This document shows, in pieces, positions 42,400 through 51,640 of a stretch of DNA of 64,000 nt (its first letter is position 1; each line of letters begins with the position of its first letter). The position numbers were made by a program, and so were the translations under genes. The stretch lies in NCBI GenBank assembly GCA_018806915.1, contig JAGKQI010000102.1:1054001-1118000 (forward strand). Direction: 5' to 3'. The notes under the pieces are model-generated. The model did not search any database and was not told the DNA's origin. It saw only the letters and a program-made list of their open reading frames with translations. Origin of the DNA: Phytophthora colocasiae. Lineage: Eukaryota; Oomycota; Peronosporomycetes; Peronosporales; Peronosporaceae.

Positions 42400-43884
42400 A
42401 TGAGCGACCCGATCCCGACACTTAAGGAGCTCTTTATCGACGGCAAGTGGGTGGCGCCCGTCAACAACAAGTACATTGACGTGATTAATCCCGCCAACGA
42501 GGAAGTGATCCAGCAAGTGGCTGCTGCGTCATCTGTCGACGTGGACCTGGCCGTGCAGGCGGCGAAGCGCGCGTTCGAGACGTGGAGCACCACCACGGGC
42601 GCTGAACGTGCCGTGTATCTGCGCAAGATGGGCGAGCTGGTGGCCAAGCGCATTGACGCGATCAGCCGTCTGGAAACGCTGGACAACGGCAAGCCGCTGG
42701 CCGAAGCTGTGTGGGACATCGAAGATGTCTCTGGCTGTTTCGAGTACTATGCTAAGGCTGCTGAAGCTCTTGACAAGAGGCAATTCGAGAAAGTGGATCT
42801 ACCTCTTGAAGATTTCCAAGGCGCGCTGCGCTATGAGCCTGTGGGTGTAGTCGCTGCCATTATCCCATGGAATTACCCGGCCCTGATGGCCCTGTGGAAG
42901 CTAGCCCCTGCTCTTGCGGCTGGCTGTACCGTTGTACTCAAGCCTTCCGAGATCACGCCGTTGAGCGCGCTGCAGCTGGCGCAGGTGGCAGTCGACGTGG
43001 GATTACCTGCAGGCGTCCTGAATGTGATCAACGGCTTGGGAGCTGAAGCTGGAGGCCCACTGGTCTCGCACCCGGAGGTGCACAAGGTGGCCTTCACGGG
43101 CAGCGTGCCTACTGGACGTAACATCATGGCTGAAGCGGCAAAGGACGTAAAGAAGATCTCTTTAGAGCTGGGTGGCAAATCGCCTGCGATTGTGTTTGAC
43201 AAGATCCACATCGAGCGCACAGTTGAGTGGGTCATGTTCGGCTGCTTCTGGACGAACGGCCAGATCTGCAGTGCGACGTCTCGGTTGCTGGTGCACGAGG
43301 ACTTTGCTGATGAATTTATCGAATTGCTTGTGAAGGAGACGAAGAAGCTCGTGCTGGGAGACCCGCTCGATGGCAAGGTGCAGATGGGCCCAGTGGTGTC
43401 CAAGGCCCAGCAGGAGAAGGTGTTCGGGTACATTCAGAGTGCCAGGGATGAAGGCGCGACCGTGACTCAAGGCACGCCGCCTAACACTAACAAAGGATAC
43501 TTTGTCCGGCCCACTATCATCACAAAAGTCACCAAGAATATGCGTGTGTGGAAGGAGGAGATTTTCGGTCCTGTGCTGTCCGTGATGACGTTCAAGACGG
43601 AGCAGGAGGCCATCGCTCTTTCCAACGATTCCGAGTTTGGTCTGGCAGCTGCGGTGTTCACGTCGGACGATGATCAGCTCAAGCGCGTTACGAAGGCTCT
43701 CCGCGCTGGAATTGTCTGGAACAACTGCTCGCAGCCCTGCTTCGTGGAGTTGCCTTGGGGCGGTGTCAAGAAGAGCGGTATCGGCCGCGAACTCGGACCG
43801 TTCGGCCTCAACTCCTACCTTGAGCCCAAACAGATCTGCACCTACGTTGCTGACAAGCCGTTTGCGTGGTATCTCAAAGCGTAG
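42400..43884 (+). CDS. Aldehyde dehydrogenase, ALDH10-like (betaine/aminoaldehyde dehydrogenase)
   Basis: Oxidises aldehydes to acids with NAD+. The intact 494-residue frame shows the cofactor-binding IPWNYP (155-160) and KPSE, the catalytic Glu256 in LELGGKSP, the nucleophile Cys290 in NGQICSATSRL, and EEIFGPVLSV. The segments FWTNGQICSATSRL and WNNCSQPCF are characteristic of plant-type betaine/aminoaldehyde dehydrogenases (ALDH10), which act on betaine aldehyde and aminoaldehydes such as 4-aminobutanal. These are products of amine oxidases, fitting the amine oxidase and permeases in this window. The start (MSDPIPTLKE) is supported by an initiator 49 bp upstream. The C-terminus (AWYLKA) has no clear organelle signal. 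It is the only host enzyme gene of the right half without a lesion. Confidence 0.95.
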   Translation: MSDPIPTLKELFIDGKWVAPVNNKYIDVINPANEEVIQQVAAASSVDVDLAVQAAKRAFETWSTTTGAERAVYLRKMGELVAKRIDAISRLETLDNGKPLAEAVWDIEDVSGCFEYYAKAAEALDKRQFEKVDLPLEDFQGALRYEPVGVVAAIIPWNYPALMALWKLAPALAAGCTVVLKPSEITPLSALQLAQVAVDVGLPAGVLNVINGLGAEAGGPLVSHPEVHKVAFTGSVPTGRNIMAEAAKDVKKISLELGGKSPAIVFDKIHIERTVEWVMFGCFWTNGQICSATSRLLVHEDFADEFIELLVKETKKLVLGDPLDGKVQMGPVVSKAQQEKVFGYIQSARDEGATVTQGTPPNTNKGYFVRPTIITKVTKNMRVWKEEIFGPVLSVMTFKTEQEAIALSNDSEFGLAAAVFTSDDDQLKRVTKALRAGIVWNNCSQPCFVELPWGGVKKSGIGRELGPFGLNSYLEPKQICTYVADKPFAWYLKA

Positions 43885-44163
43885 GGCGGCTGTGTCGTGT
43901 GTGTCACTTGATATAGCTCTAAAATGTTGTCCACATGGATGACTACATTGTCAATTTCAATTTCAAACTGAGGCACATTGCTTATGACTGTCACATGGTT
44001 GACTTTGCTTTGAAAACATCGTATTATTCACTAACGCAGCAGTAGCCATCGCCCCAACTAATTCGACAACAACGCTGCTCAAAATGCATATCACACGCAC
44101 AAACGCACATGAGTGCCTCATACTTGCTAGCTTGCTTCGCGAGCCCGGCCTCTTGTATCTTTC
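43885..44163. other. 3' region of ALDH up to Gypsy4
   Basis: Short intergenic stretch; its last five bases CTTTC (44159-44163) are the left TSD of Gypsy4. In the empty site the convergent PPDK stop codon would be about 337 bp from the ALDH stop. Confidence 0.5.
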
Positions 44164-44303
44164 TGTTGTTGCTGGAGCAACACCGTACTGCCGTTGCTGA
44201 GATTTGGCTCATCAACAGCACTACGACGCGACTGCTGCGGTAAGTACGGACGGTTAAAGCACATGCAGGGAACATGGACAGTTAGACAAAGGACTGTTAC
44301 TTA

Positions 44304-44333
44304 CAGAGGGCGACAGCATCGAGGACGGTTTTT
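44304..44333. repeat. Left 30-bp terminal inverted repeat
   Basis: Perfect inverted match to 46029-46058; likely transposase-binding and cleavage end. Confidence 0.9.
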
Positions 44334-44513
44334 TGACCCCCCACAAAAATTGCACCAAACGATTTCTCGTGGCGTGTTGATTCGATTGGTGGTACTCTCG
44401 TTAACTATCTTCCAGGCGTCCACGAGGAAACTTCGAGTTAAGTTGACACCTATAAGCAGTAAAAAATATAATATTTCGGTTTACGTAAGCCAATCACGTT
44501 GCTAGAAATGTTG

Positions 44514-45719
44514 TTAGTCAGATGCACTATCATCTTCGGACGTTTGTTCATCGCAGGCATCCATAGCCTCGAGATGATTCTTAAGCTTGACCAACTGCCT
44601 GTTTGCACTATCAATACAACCCTGCACAGTCGAAGGTGCTAGGTTGGCGAAGGCTCGCTCTAGGCGTGGCCGAATGTCAGCAAACGTTGTGGTGGTGGTG
44701 TATTGGCGACCGACTTCTCCCTTTACGATTGCCCAAACAATTTTGATAGGCTGAAGATCTGAATGATATGGAGGAGTGAAAATCACATCATGACCTTTTG
44801 CTCGTGCCATGCTAACTACCACAGGAACGACTTGTGCTTTGATGTAGCTAGACAGAATTTCCCACAAAATTGGCTTTGTTGCATTTTCAGGGACTTCCAG
44901 ACCATATTCTCGCATTGAATCCAGCATTTTTCCCCGCGCAATGCCTGACTTAGGTGTCGATTTAGGCAGCACTTTGTGGTATTTGGCATTGTCCATCACG
45001 ATAACACAGCTTTTGAGCCCCATAGTATCTAACACACTTAGCAATTTTTCCATCCACTCGACGAAATAATCGTGACAAAACATTCCATGATAGTCTTTTG
45101 TCTGTTTTCCTCCCTCAAAAATGTCCACCGTATCTGACAGCAGCTGAGCCGATTGTTCGGAGGTACGATCGTTATCATCTACTGAGCGATCTTTGTCCAA
45201 AATTGCAGCTATAAAGCAAAGCCTCCTGCCTTTGTGCTTAGCTTTGACACTTCTTGTATCCGTCGGATCAAATAGCGAGTCGTTGTGGCGTGCATAGTGC
45301 TGGTGTATGTAACTCTCATCAAGATAAACAGTACGCCGCGATGAACGTTCACTGTTGGTCATTTGCTGAATGTATTCTGCCCTCGCCAAGTTATTAGCAG
45401 CAGACAGCTTCAATCCTTTTCCTTTATGAGCACCTCTATCATAACCTTGCCCCTTCAGAAAGCGTTGCACGGTTCGTAAAGCTGATTTTGAGGCGTCTGC
45501 ATCGTTCATGTTTGAGCGGTTGAGTAATCGAGCGATTTTGTTGGTCACTCCTTCGTTTTTTGGCTGCACTTCTCTGCGGAAATTGGCCTGCAATGCGAGT
45601 ATGTCGAGCTTTTCTCCTATGGTAAGAGCCCCACTGCGGTTATCTTTCACATACTCGATCGCTCTCTCTGCGTCAGCTTGGCCTCGACGAGGTTTCTTGC
45701 TGCGGCGCTTGGACGCCAT
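44514..45719 (-). CDS. DD82-type transposase with the third catalytic residue Glu replaced by Lys
   Basis: An uninterrupted 401-residue frame from ATG 45719. The N-terminus is basic (ASKRRSKKPRRGQ) and followed by a helical DNA-binding part. The catalytic domain has Asp in VYLDESYIH, Asp in CVIVMDNAKYHK, and the end motif PPYHSDLQPIKIVWAIVKGE. In IS630/Tc1-group transposases the PIE or PIK position is the third acidic residue (typically NPIE); here it is Lys (AAA), one transition from Glu. I count 82 residues between the second Asp and this Lys, far more than the 34-41 of Tc1/mariner, and matching the DD82E group described under the name Sailor. The tail is acidic. The enzyme would cut and paste the 1755-bp element; this copy should be inactive. 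Confidence 0.85.
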   Translation of the reverse strand: MASKRRSKKPRRGQADAERAIEYVKDNRSGALTIGEKLDILALQANFRREVQPKNEGVTNKIARLLNRSNMNDADASKSALRTVQRFLKGQGYDRGAHKGKGLKLSAANNLARAEYIQQMTNSERSSRRTVYLDESYIHQHYARHNDSLFDPTDTRSVKAKHKGRRLCFIAAILDKDRSVDDNDRTSEQSAQLLSDTVDIFEGGKQTKDYHGMFCHDYFVEWMEKLLSVLDTMGLKSCVIVMDNAKYHKVLPKSTPKSGIARGKMLDSMREYGLEVPENATKPILWEILSSYIKAQVVPVVVSMARAKGHDVIFTPPYHSDLQPIKIVWAIVKGEVGRQYTTTTTFADIRPRLERAFANLAPSTVQGCIDSANRQLVKLKNHLEAMDACDEQTSEDDSASD

Positions 45720-46028
45720 CTCTGAATGTGAATTCTGCAGTGGTATTGCTATTTTTGACTCCGATTTGCGGCGGGGATAAAACAGTCACCTGTACAACAT
45801 AATAAATTGAATGGTATATAATGTCAACATATATGTATTCACACGGTTCAAATATCCTGTTGTCAGTGGCTAAAATGGCGTTAGGGTTGCGATACAAAAT
45901 AACATCGCATCTAGTATGCAAGGTCTCAGGAGATAAAGCAGCTGGCTTACCGCATACAGTGTCAGTTGCAACAGCTTGGGAGCTTCCAAATTTTGTAGAA
46001 ATCGACGTAGTATTGACGAAGTAATACC

Positions 46029-46058
46029 AAAAACCGTCCTCGATGCTGTCGCCCTCTG
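46029..46058. repeat. Right 30-bp terminal inverted repeat
   Basis: Perfect inverted match to 44304-44333. Confidence 0.9.
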
Positions 46059-46199
46059 TTAGCAGATCGTGGGCTCTTCAAGGACATACATTGGAAACAA
46101 GAGCAGGTAGTGAAAGTTGAGGAACTGCTTAATACATATCACTTCTACATTTCCATCGGAAGCAACAACAAAGAATTCTTTAGCTGGTTTGCTACCAGC

Positions 46200-49157
46200 A
46201 TGAAAGAACCTGACGACGCAATGATGCCGGTCTCCACAGGCGAGATGCCCATTGCCGTCTACCCTCCACTTCCGCCGTTCTCTGACCGTGACCTACGACT
46301 GACGGAGGAAACTACGACGCGAACGGCAGTACTACAAGGTAGTGAGACGAGGCGTCAGGTGGAAGCCCTGGCCCATCATTCTGCGGCAGCGCACCAACGG
46401 AATGCTGAGCAAATCGGTCAGGTGCGGTTGCAGCAAGATCGACTTGCAGCACAAACATCGGAATACCTGCAAGCACAACACGAACGACAAATCTCGCTAG
46501 TTGAGCAGCAGGAAGAGATGCGACGTCAAATGGACGAACATCGCAAATATTTAGAGGAACAGTACAAGATATTGAAGGCGGCGGAACAAGCTGTTGGGCT
46601 CCAAGGACAGAGACTGGAAAGCTTATCCGAAGCGGTACAACCTCATTTGCAGGCCCGATGGGGAGCCTTCACTCAAGGTGCAGCACCGGCAGCAAGTGAT
46701 CAGTCACCCGATGTATCTACCGTCACTGTGGCGGCAGGTACGAACTTGCCTGTGCCTCCGATTTACAGAGGCAGCTCTAAGAAAGAAAAGCGGGAGTTTA
46801 TGGATAGCTACGCTATTTATTCGAGACGCATCAAGGCCTTAAATCAAGGGTCTCAAGCCAAAGTCTTTGTGATGCCACTCAGTGCTTGTATTGAACAAGG
46901 CACGATGGTACGAATTTGCGGTTTTGAGCTATTCAAAGACGAGAAGGACGTTACTGAGACTGAGTGGAGGGACTATTTTTTATCTGCACGCGTCCCTGAT
47001 AACACCGCGTACAAAACTCTGGATCGTGAAGTGAAGTCTCTCTGTGTTGACACAGAATTACAGGATGCGGAGTCACGCATTTCACGTCTCATGGCCGAGT
47101 TCTATGACATCATAGATAGACTGAACATGGAAGACGTTGTGCACACCGAGCCAAAGAAAGTCGTTGGCTATTTGGTGGACGCGTTGCGTCCACACTCATT
47201 TAAGGCTGCTGTAAGGGATCAACTGAGCCGACAAATTCACAAAACTACGAAGTCGAACCTTGCGTCATTTTTGAAATGGCTTCGAGGTGAATTGGAAGAT
47301 TTCATGCGGTTTGAAGCTCATATATCGTCTCATCAACCAGCGAAAGGAAATGGCAAGCCAACACAACAGCAAGACCAGGCTAAACGCAATACCGGGGGAC
47401 CGCAAGGTGGAGGTAAAACCAATATGGCCCCTGAGCAGCAGAATAAGAGCATCAGTAAGCCGAAGTCGAAAAATTCTGGAGATCGACCTCCGAAAAAGTG
47501 CTTCAAGTGCGGTGACCAAACTCATGGCGTCTTTCAGTGCCCTGATGTTGCAGGACCAGCAGAAGCAAAGACGATTTATGAATCAACTACTGGTAAAAAG
47601 GTTCTGAAACCTGTTTTCGCTCTGGCAAAACCGAAGGATGCCATGTCAAGGCCGTCAACAACGATTCCGTGTGCTGTCATGGACACATTGGAAACAGAAA
47701 TTACCCCTGACAGTGCAGCAGACGTGTCAATGGTGACAACAAATCTGCTGAAACAGCTAATAGCAAAGGGTGCCTGGATTAAACACCAAGAAATAGTGGG
47801 AAAAGCTGAGGTCACAGGGGTTGGAGAAAAACCTGTGCAGGTCAAGAATAAAGTCCAGCTCGATCTGAAGTTTTCGACTCCGGGTGGGCCTTTAGTGCTT
47901 CGCAATGTGATCTGTTGGGTAACAGAGTCAAAGCTACCGCCTGGTGTCGGTGATTTATTGCTGTCTCGTTGGATTATGGAGCGTCTAGGATATAGCCCGG
48001 AAAAACTACTTGCTGCAGCACAACAAGTTCGCACTGAATGGGATATGAGTGACGTAGATGACGGTCCGACCGGTGGCATCGCAACGATTCTCGCCTATTC
48101 AGGGGCAGGTCAGACACCAATGACCACTGAAGAAGAGCGTGTACTAGAAGAATACGAGGATCGAGCTTGTTTTCCTGACTTGACTACAGGGATTGATGTC
48201 GAACGTGAGGAAATAAGAACAATTCTTCTGGATAAAGTGGATGAAGCTCGGAAACTAGGTGCGACGGCGGAATTTTGCGAGGAGTTGGAGAATATACTGA
48301 TGAAATTCATAGACGTATTTCGTATCGTCATCGGCCGTGATCCACCGGTGGACATGCCACCAATGGAAGTGACACTGAAGCCGGGGGCAGTACCGGTTCG
48401 GTGCAAAGCTCGCCGATACTCCCCCGTACACAGAGCATTTTTAAAGAAGCACGTCCAAGCTCTGATCAATGCCGGTCTGTGCTATCGCAATCCTCGCAGT
48501 AAGTGGTGCTCACCGCCACACGTTGTGAACAAACCCGAAGCTGGAGCACATCGCATGACAGTCGATGTCCGTGGCCCGAATGCCTGGGTGGAGTCGGTTG
48601 TTTGGCCAATGCCTATACTAGAGGCTGTCTTTGAGCAACTTCGCGGATCATCACGCTATTTCTCGTTGGATTTTTTCAAAGGATTTTGGCAGTTTGCAAT
48701 GGCAGCTCTTTGCCAAGAGATTTATTCAATTCTGACAGAAGAAGGGGTCATTACGCCCACAAGAGTGCTGATGGGAGGAACAAACAGCGTGGCATACGTA
48801 CAGTCGACTGTCCAGCAAATGTTTGATGAGTTATTCAACAACGGATTAATGATTTGGATTGACGACTTGTTGGGTTACACGGATAGTGATGGAGGATTAC
48901 TAGAGCTGCTTAAGAAGGTGCTGGCTATTTGTCAAACTAAGGGACTCAAACTGAACCCGAAAAAATGCAACTTCTATCTCCGAGAAGCGCTTTGGTGTGG
49001 TCGAGTAGTGTCGGGCAGTGGTGTTCGTCACGATCCAGCCCGGATCAGCGCTCTTTCGAACCTACCTCCCCCAACGACAGGACAGGAACTGCAGCAATTT
49101 GTTTGTGCTCTGAACTGGATGCGATCCTCGCTTCCTGCGTTCAACAAATTTAATTAG
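46200..49157 (+). CDS. Gypsy4 gag-protease-RT, first frame
   Basis: ATG 46200 (MKEPDDAMMPVS) lies 30 bp after the 5' LTR; an earlier GTG in the same frame lies inside the LTR. Gag: a long Gln/Glu-rich coiled coil (residues about 55-160), a capsid-like part, and the zinc knuckle CFKCGDQTHGVFQC. Protease: TPDSAADVSMV. RT: KPEAGAHRMTVDVRGP, SLDFFKGFWQ and the catalytic MIWIDDLLGY. The frame (985 aa) ends at TAG 49155-49157 because of one extra T in AAATTTAATTAG (AFNKLISPL expected); the rest of pol continues in the next frame. Confidence 0.93.
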   Translation: MKEPDDAMMPVSTGEMPIAVYPPLPPFSDRDLRLTEETTTRTAVLQGSETRRQVEALAHHSAAAHQRNAEQIGQVRLQQDRLAAQTSEYLQAQHERQISLVEQQEEMRRQMDEHRKYLEEQYKILKAAEQAVGLQGQRLESLSEAVQPHLQARWGAFTQGAAPAASDQSPDVSTVTVAAGTNLPVPPIYRGSSKKEKREFMDSYAIYSRRIKALNQGSQAKVFVMPLSACIEQGTMVRICGFELFKDEKDVTETEWRDYFLSARVPDNTAYKTLDREVKSLCVDTELQDAESRISRLMAEFYDIIDRLNMEDVVHTEPKKVVGYLVDALRPHSFKAAVRDQLSRQIHKTTKSNLASFLKWLRGELEDFMRFEAHISSHQPAKGNGKPTQQQDQAKRNTGGPQGGGKTNMAPEQQNKSISKPKSKNSGDRPPKKCFKCGDQTHGVFQCPDVAGPAEAKTIYESTTGKKVLKPVFALAKPKDAMSRPSTTIPCAVMDTLETEITPDSAADVSMVTTNLLKQLIAKGAWIKHQEIVGKAEVTGVGEKPVQVKNKVQLDLKFSTPGGPLVLRNVICWVTESKLPPGVGDLLLSRWIMERLGYSPEKLLAAAQQVRTEWDMSDVDDGPTGGIATILAYSGAGQTPMTTEEERVLEEYEDRACFPDLTTGIDVEREEIRTILLDKVDEARKLGATAEFCEELENILMKFIDVFRIVIGRDPPVDMPPMEVTLKPGAVPVRCKARRYSPVHRAFLKKHVQALINAGLCYRNPRSKWCSPPHVVNKPEAGAHRMTVDVRGPNAWVESVVWPMPILEAVFEQLRGSSRYFSLDFFKGFWQFAMAALCQEIYSILTEEGVITPTRVLMGGTNSVAYVQSTVQQMFDELFNNGLMIWIDDLLGYTDSDGGLLELLKKVLAICQTKGLKLNPKKCNFYLREALWCGRVVSGSGVRHDPARISALSNLPPPTTGQELQQFVCALNWMRSSLPAFNKFN

Positions 49158-51311
49158 TCCACTGGTGAAAACCATGGAGAGGGTCTACGAACGTGCAGGG
49201 GGCCGAAAGAAAACCCAAGTACGAACGATTAAACTAAGTGATGTTGGATGGGGTGAGAACGAGGTTACATGTTTGGAGCATTGCAAACAGGCATTACAGA
49301 ATGCACTTCAACTAGCCCACCCCGACCCTGAGAAGCTTCTCTCAGTTTTCACTGACGCTAGTGATGAACATTGGGGGGCAGCAATCACTCAGATACCCAG
49401 AGACCAAGCTGTCCGACCTCTTAGTGAGCAAGAACATCAACCTTTGATGATGTTGAGCGGTTCATTCTCAGGAGCGGCGAAGCGGTGGGCCATTGTTGAG
49501 AAAGAGGCCTACGCAATTGTTGAAACGTGTCGACGAGCAGATTTTCTCCTGCATCGGCAGGATGGCTTTGCTTTATTCACTGATCACCGGAACCTGCGGT
49601 TCATCTTTGATCCTCACAGTGTTTCCAACTCGGTACCCAAGTATACGGCGGACAAACTCCACCGTTGGTCACTTTTGCTCATGGGTTATAAGTATGAGAT
49701 TTACGACATTGCTGGCGACGACAACGTATGGGCGGATCTGCTATCGCGTTGGGGGTCGTCATTTCGGGCTGTTTGTGCAATTCGCCTAGTTCCATTGCCA
49801 TTATCCCCACAATTGGAAGACAACTTTGTCTGGCCAACCATGAAAGGCATCTTGGAAGTACAAAATGGGGTAACGCCACCTAAAGACGTCACGCGGTCTA
49901 CTGAGGACTTGATGTTGCGAGACAAAGACGGTCGTATCTGGATTCCGGATGAGGCTACTGGTATACAAATGCGAATTTGTGTCGTGGGGCATTTCGGTAT
50001 CGCTGGTCATCGCGGCATGAAGGTAACCCTGCAGAAAATTAAAGAGAAGTTTGTGTGGACAAATATGGCGAAAGATGTGGAATTTTTTGTTCAACGCTGC
50101 CTACACTGCGCTAGCACTCTTGGTGGACCTCCACAGCCACGACCACTGGGTGAGGCGATGCACGCCGAGAAACCAAACGAGTTAATCCACTGGGATTACC
50201 TTTTCATGGAAAAGAGTGACACGAACCTGGAGTACGTGTTAGTGATTAAGGACGACGCGTCAAAGTTTGTGTGGCTAATACCGAGTATGGCAGCAGACGC
50301 AGACACTACCTTTGCAGCTTTGCTCGATTGGTTCGCTTCATTTGGCGTGTGTCGTTCCTGGGTCAGTGACCAGGGAACGCATTTTAAGAATGCTGTGATC
50401 CAAGCCATGCAACATACCCTAGGAGCGCACCACCACTTCACGACTGCCAGGTGCCCTTGGGCAAACGGTACCGTGGAAGTCGTGATGCGGGAAACTTTGA
50501 GGTGCTGCCGCGCACTTCTTTCTGAGTGGCGACTGCAACCTCCTGAATGGCCTAGAGTTATTAAAATCGTTCAGTTGGTGTTAAACAACACACCATCACC
50601 TTCGCTTGGCGGTGTCGCCCCTGTGACAGCAATGACCGGGCTTCCTGCAATGAGCCCCAGTGACCATCTTGCGATTCCAGGGCCTGTTGAAATGGCTACA
50701 CTTTCAGATATACAAACTGCACAACGTGCCAATGTTGTGAGACTACAACAAGCGTTAGAAATGATGCACAAACGTACGGCAACGATCAATTCGGCTGTAC
50801 GTGCGGCCGGACGAAAGGACCACGACAAGAAGCAAGGTACTAAGATGGCTCAGTTTGACATTGGTGATTTCGTCCTGTATGCCGATGTGTGGAACCATAC
50901 TCGCAGCAAGCTGCAAGTGAACTGGTGCGGGCCAGCTCAAGTGGTGGCGACTGTGTCAAATTGGATTTTTGAAATTCGTAATCTAGTAACCGGACAACAG
51001 AAAGAAGTGCACGCTAGCCGACTCAAATTCTACTCGGACAGCTCACTCGATGTCAGTGAAGATTTGCTGCTTCACATTGCCCACAACAGCGAAGGTCACG
51101 TTGTGGACTCACTGTTAGCGGCTCGATACACCGTATGGAAAAAAGACACGAACTCAAAGTTCACTGGCGTGGACTGGATTCTATCGAGGATTCCTGGGAG
51201 CCAGCAGCGACGCTGATGCAGGATGTTCCAGCGGCAGTGAAACGATTTGTTCGTGCGAATTCAAACCTTGTGGCGGTAAAAGCCCTGCGTAAAGCACTAC
51301 AACTCGACTAG
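49147..51311 (+). pseudogene. Gypsy4 RT end, RNase H, integrase, chromodomain, second frame
   Basis: Continues the polyprotein from about 49147 (NLISPLVKTMERVYE). RNase H: SVFTDASDEHWGAA. Integrase: the HHCC finger (HFGIAGHRG, RCLHCAS) and acidic residues in IHWDYLFME, SDQGTHFKN and GTVEVVMRE. A chromodomain begins HVVDSLLAARYTV. One base is missing near 51163, so this frame reaches TGA at 51216, while the adjacent frame carries on as WRGLDSIEDSWEP, the second half of the chromodomain, to TAG at 51309-51311. The family member would end with a chromodomain that binds chromatin and guides integration. Confidence 0.9.
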
Positions 51312-51380
51312 TTGGTTTTGACACGCGGCCAACTTCAACGCTAAATGATAGCGTTTGCATCTATATTGAAGACGTGGTCT

Positions 51381-51391
51381 TTGGGGGGAAG
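51381..51391 (+). other. Gypsy4 polypurine tract
   Basis: TTGGGGGGAAG directly before the 3' LTR. Confidence 0.75.
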
Positions 51392-51640
51392 TGTTGTTGC
51401 TGGAGCAACACCGTACTGCCGTTGCTGAGATTTGGCTCATCAACAGCACTACGACGCGACTGCTGCGGTAAGTACGGACGGTTAAAGCACATGCAGGGAA
51501 CATGGACAGTTAGACAAAGGACTGTTACTTAGCAGATCGTGGGCTCTTCAAGGACATACATTGGAAACAAGAGCAGGTAGTGAAAGTTGAGGAACTGCTT
51601 AATACATATCACTTCTACATTTCCATCGGAAGCAACAACA
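51392..51640 (+). repeat. Gypsy4 3' LTR
   Basis: 249 bp, TGTTGTTGCT to GCAACAACA, followed by the TSD CTTTC. This uninterrupted copy defines the empty site of the transposon in the 5' LTR. Confidence 0.93.

Larger units (their letters stand above)
44304..46058 (-). mobile_element. IS630/Tc1-group DNA transposon in the Gypsy4 5' LTR
   Basis: 1755 bp with perfect 30-bp terminal inverted repeats (44304-44333 and 46029-46058), starting CAGAGGGCGACAGCATCGAG. The flanks are TTA on both sides (44301-44303 and 46059-46061). The intact 3' LTR has a single TTA at this place, so the TSD is either TTA or TA plus a terminal T. One gene, a DDE transposase, lies on the minus strand. Confidence 0.93.
44164..46170 (+). 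repeat. Gypsy4 5' LTR, interrupted
   Basis: The first 140 bp (44164-44303) and the last 109 bp (46062-46170) join across the transposon to give the 249 bp seen at the 3' LTR. Confidence 0.93.
44164..51640 (+). mobile_element. Gypsy4, Ty3/gypsy chromovirus between ALDH and PPDK
   Basis: Flanked by the 5-bp TSD CTTTC (44159-44163 and 51641-51645). The 3' LTR is 51392-51640 (249 bp). The 5' LTR is the same 249 bp split into 44164-44303 and 46062-46170 by a DNA transposon. The LTR halves are identical by eye to the 3' LTR, so the element is recent. LTR ends form a short inverted repeat (TGTTGTTGC and GCAACAACA). It inserted 58 bp downstream of the PPDK stop codon. Coding is on the plus strand with two single-base lesions. 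Confidence 0.95.
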
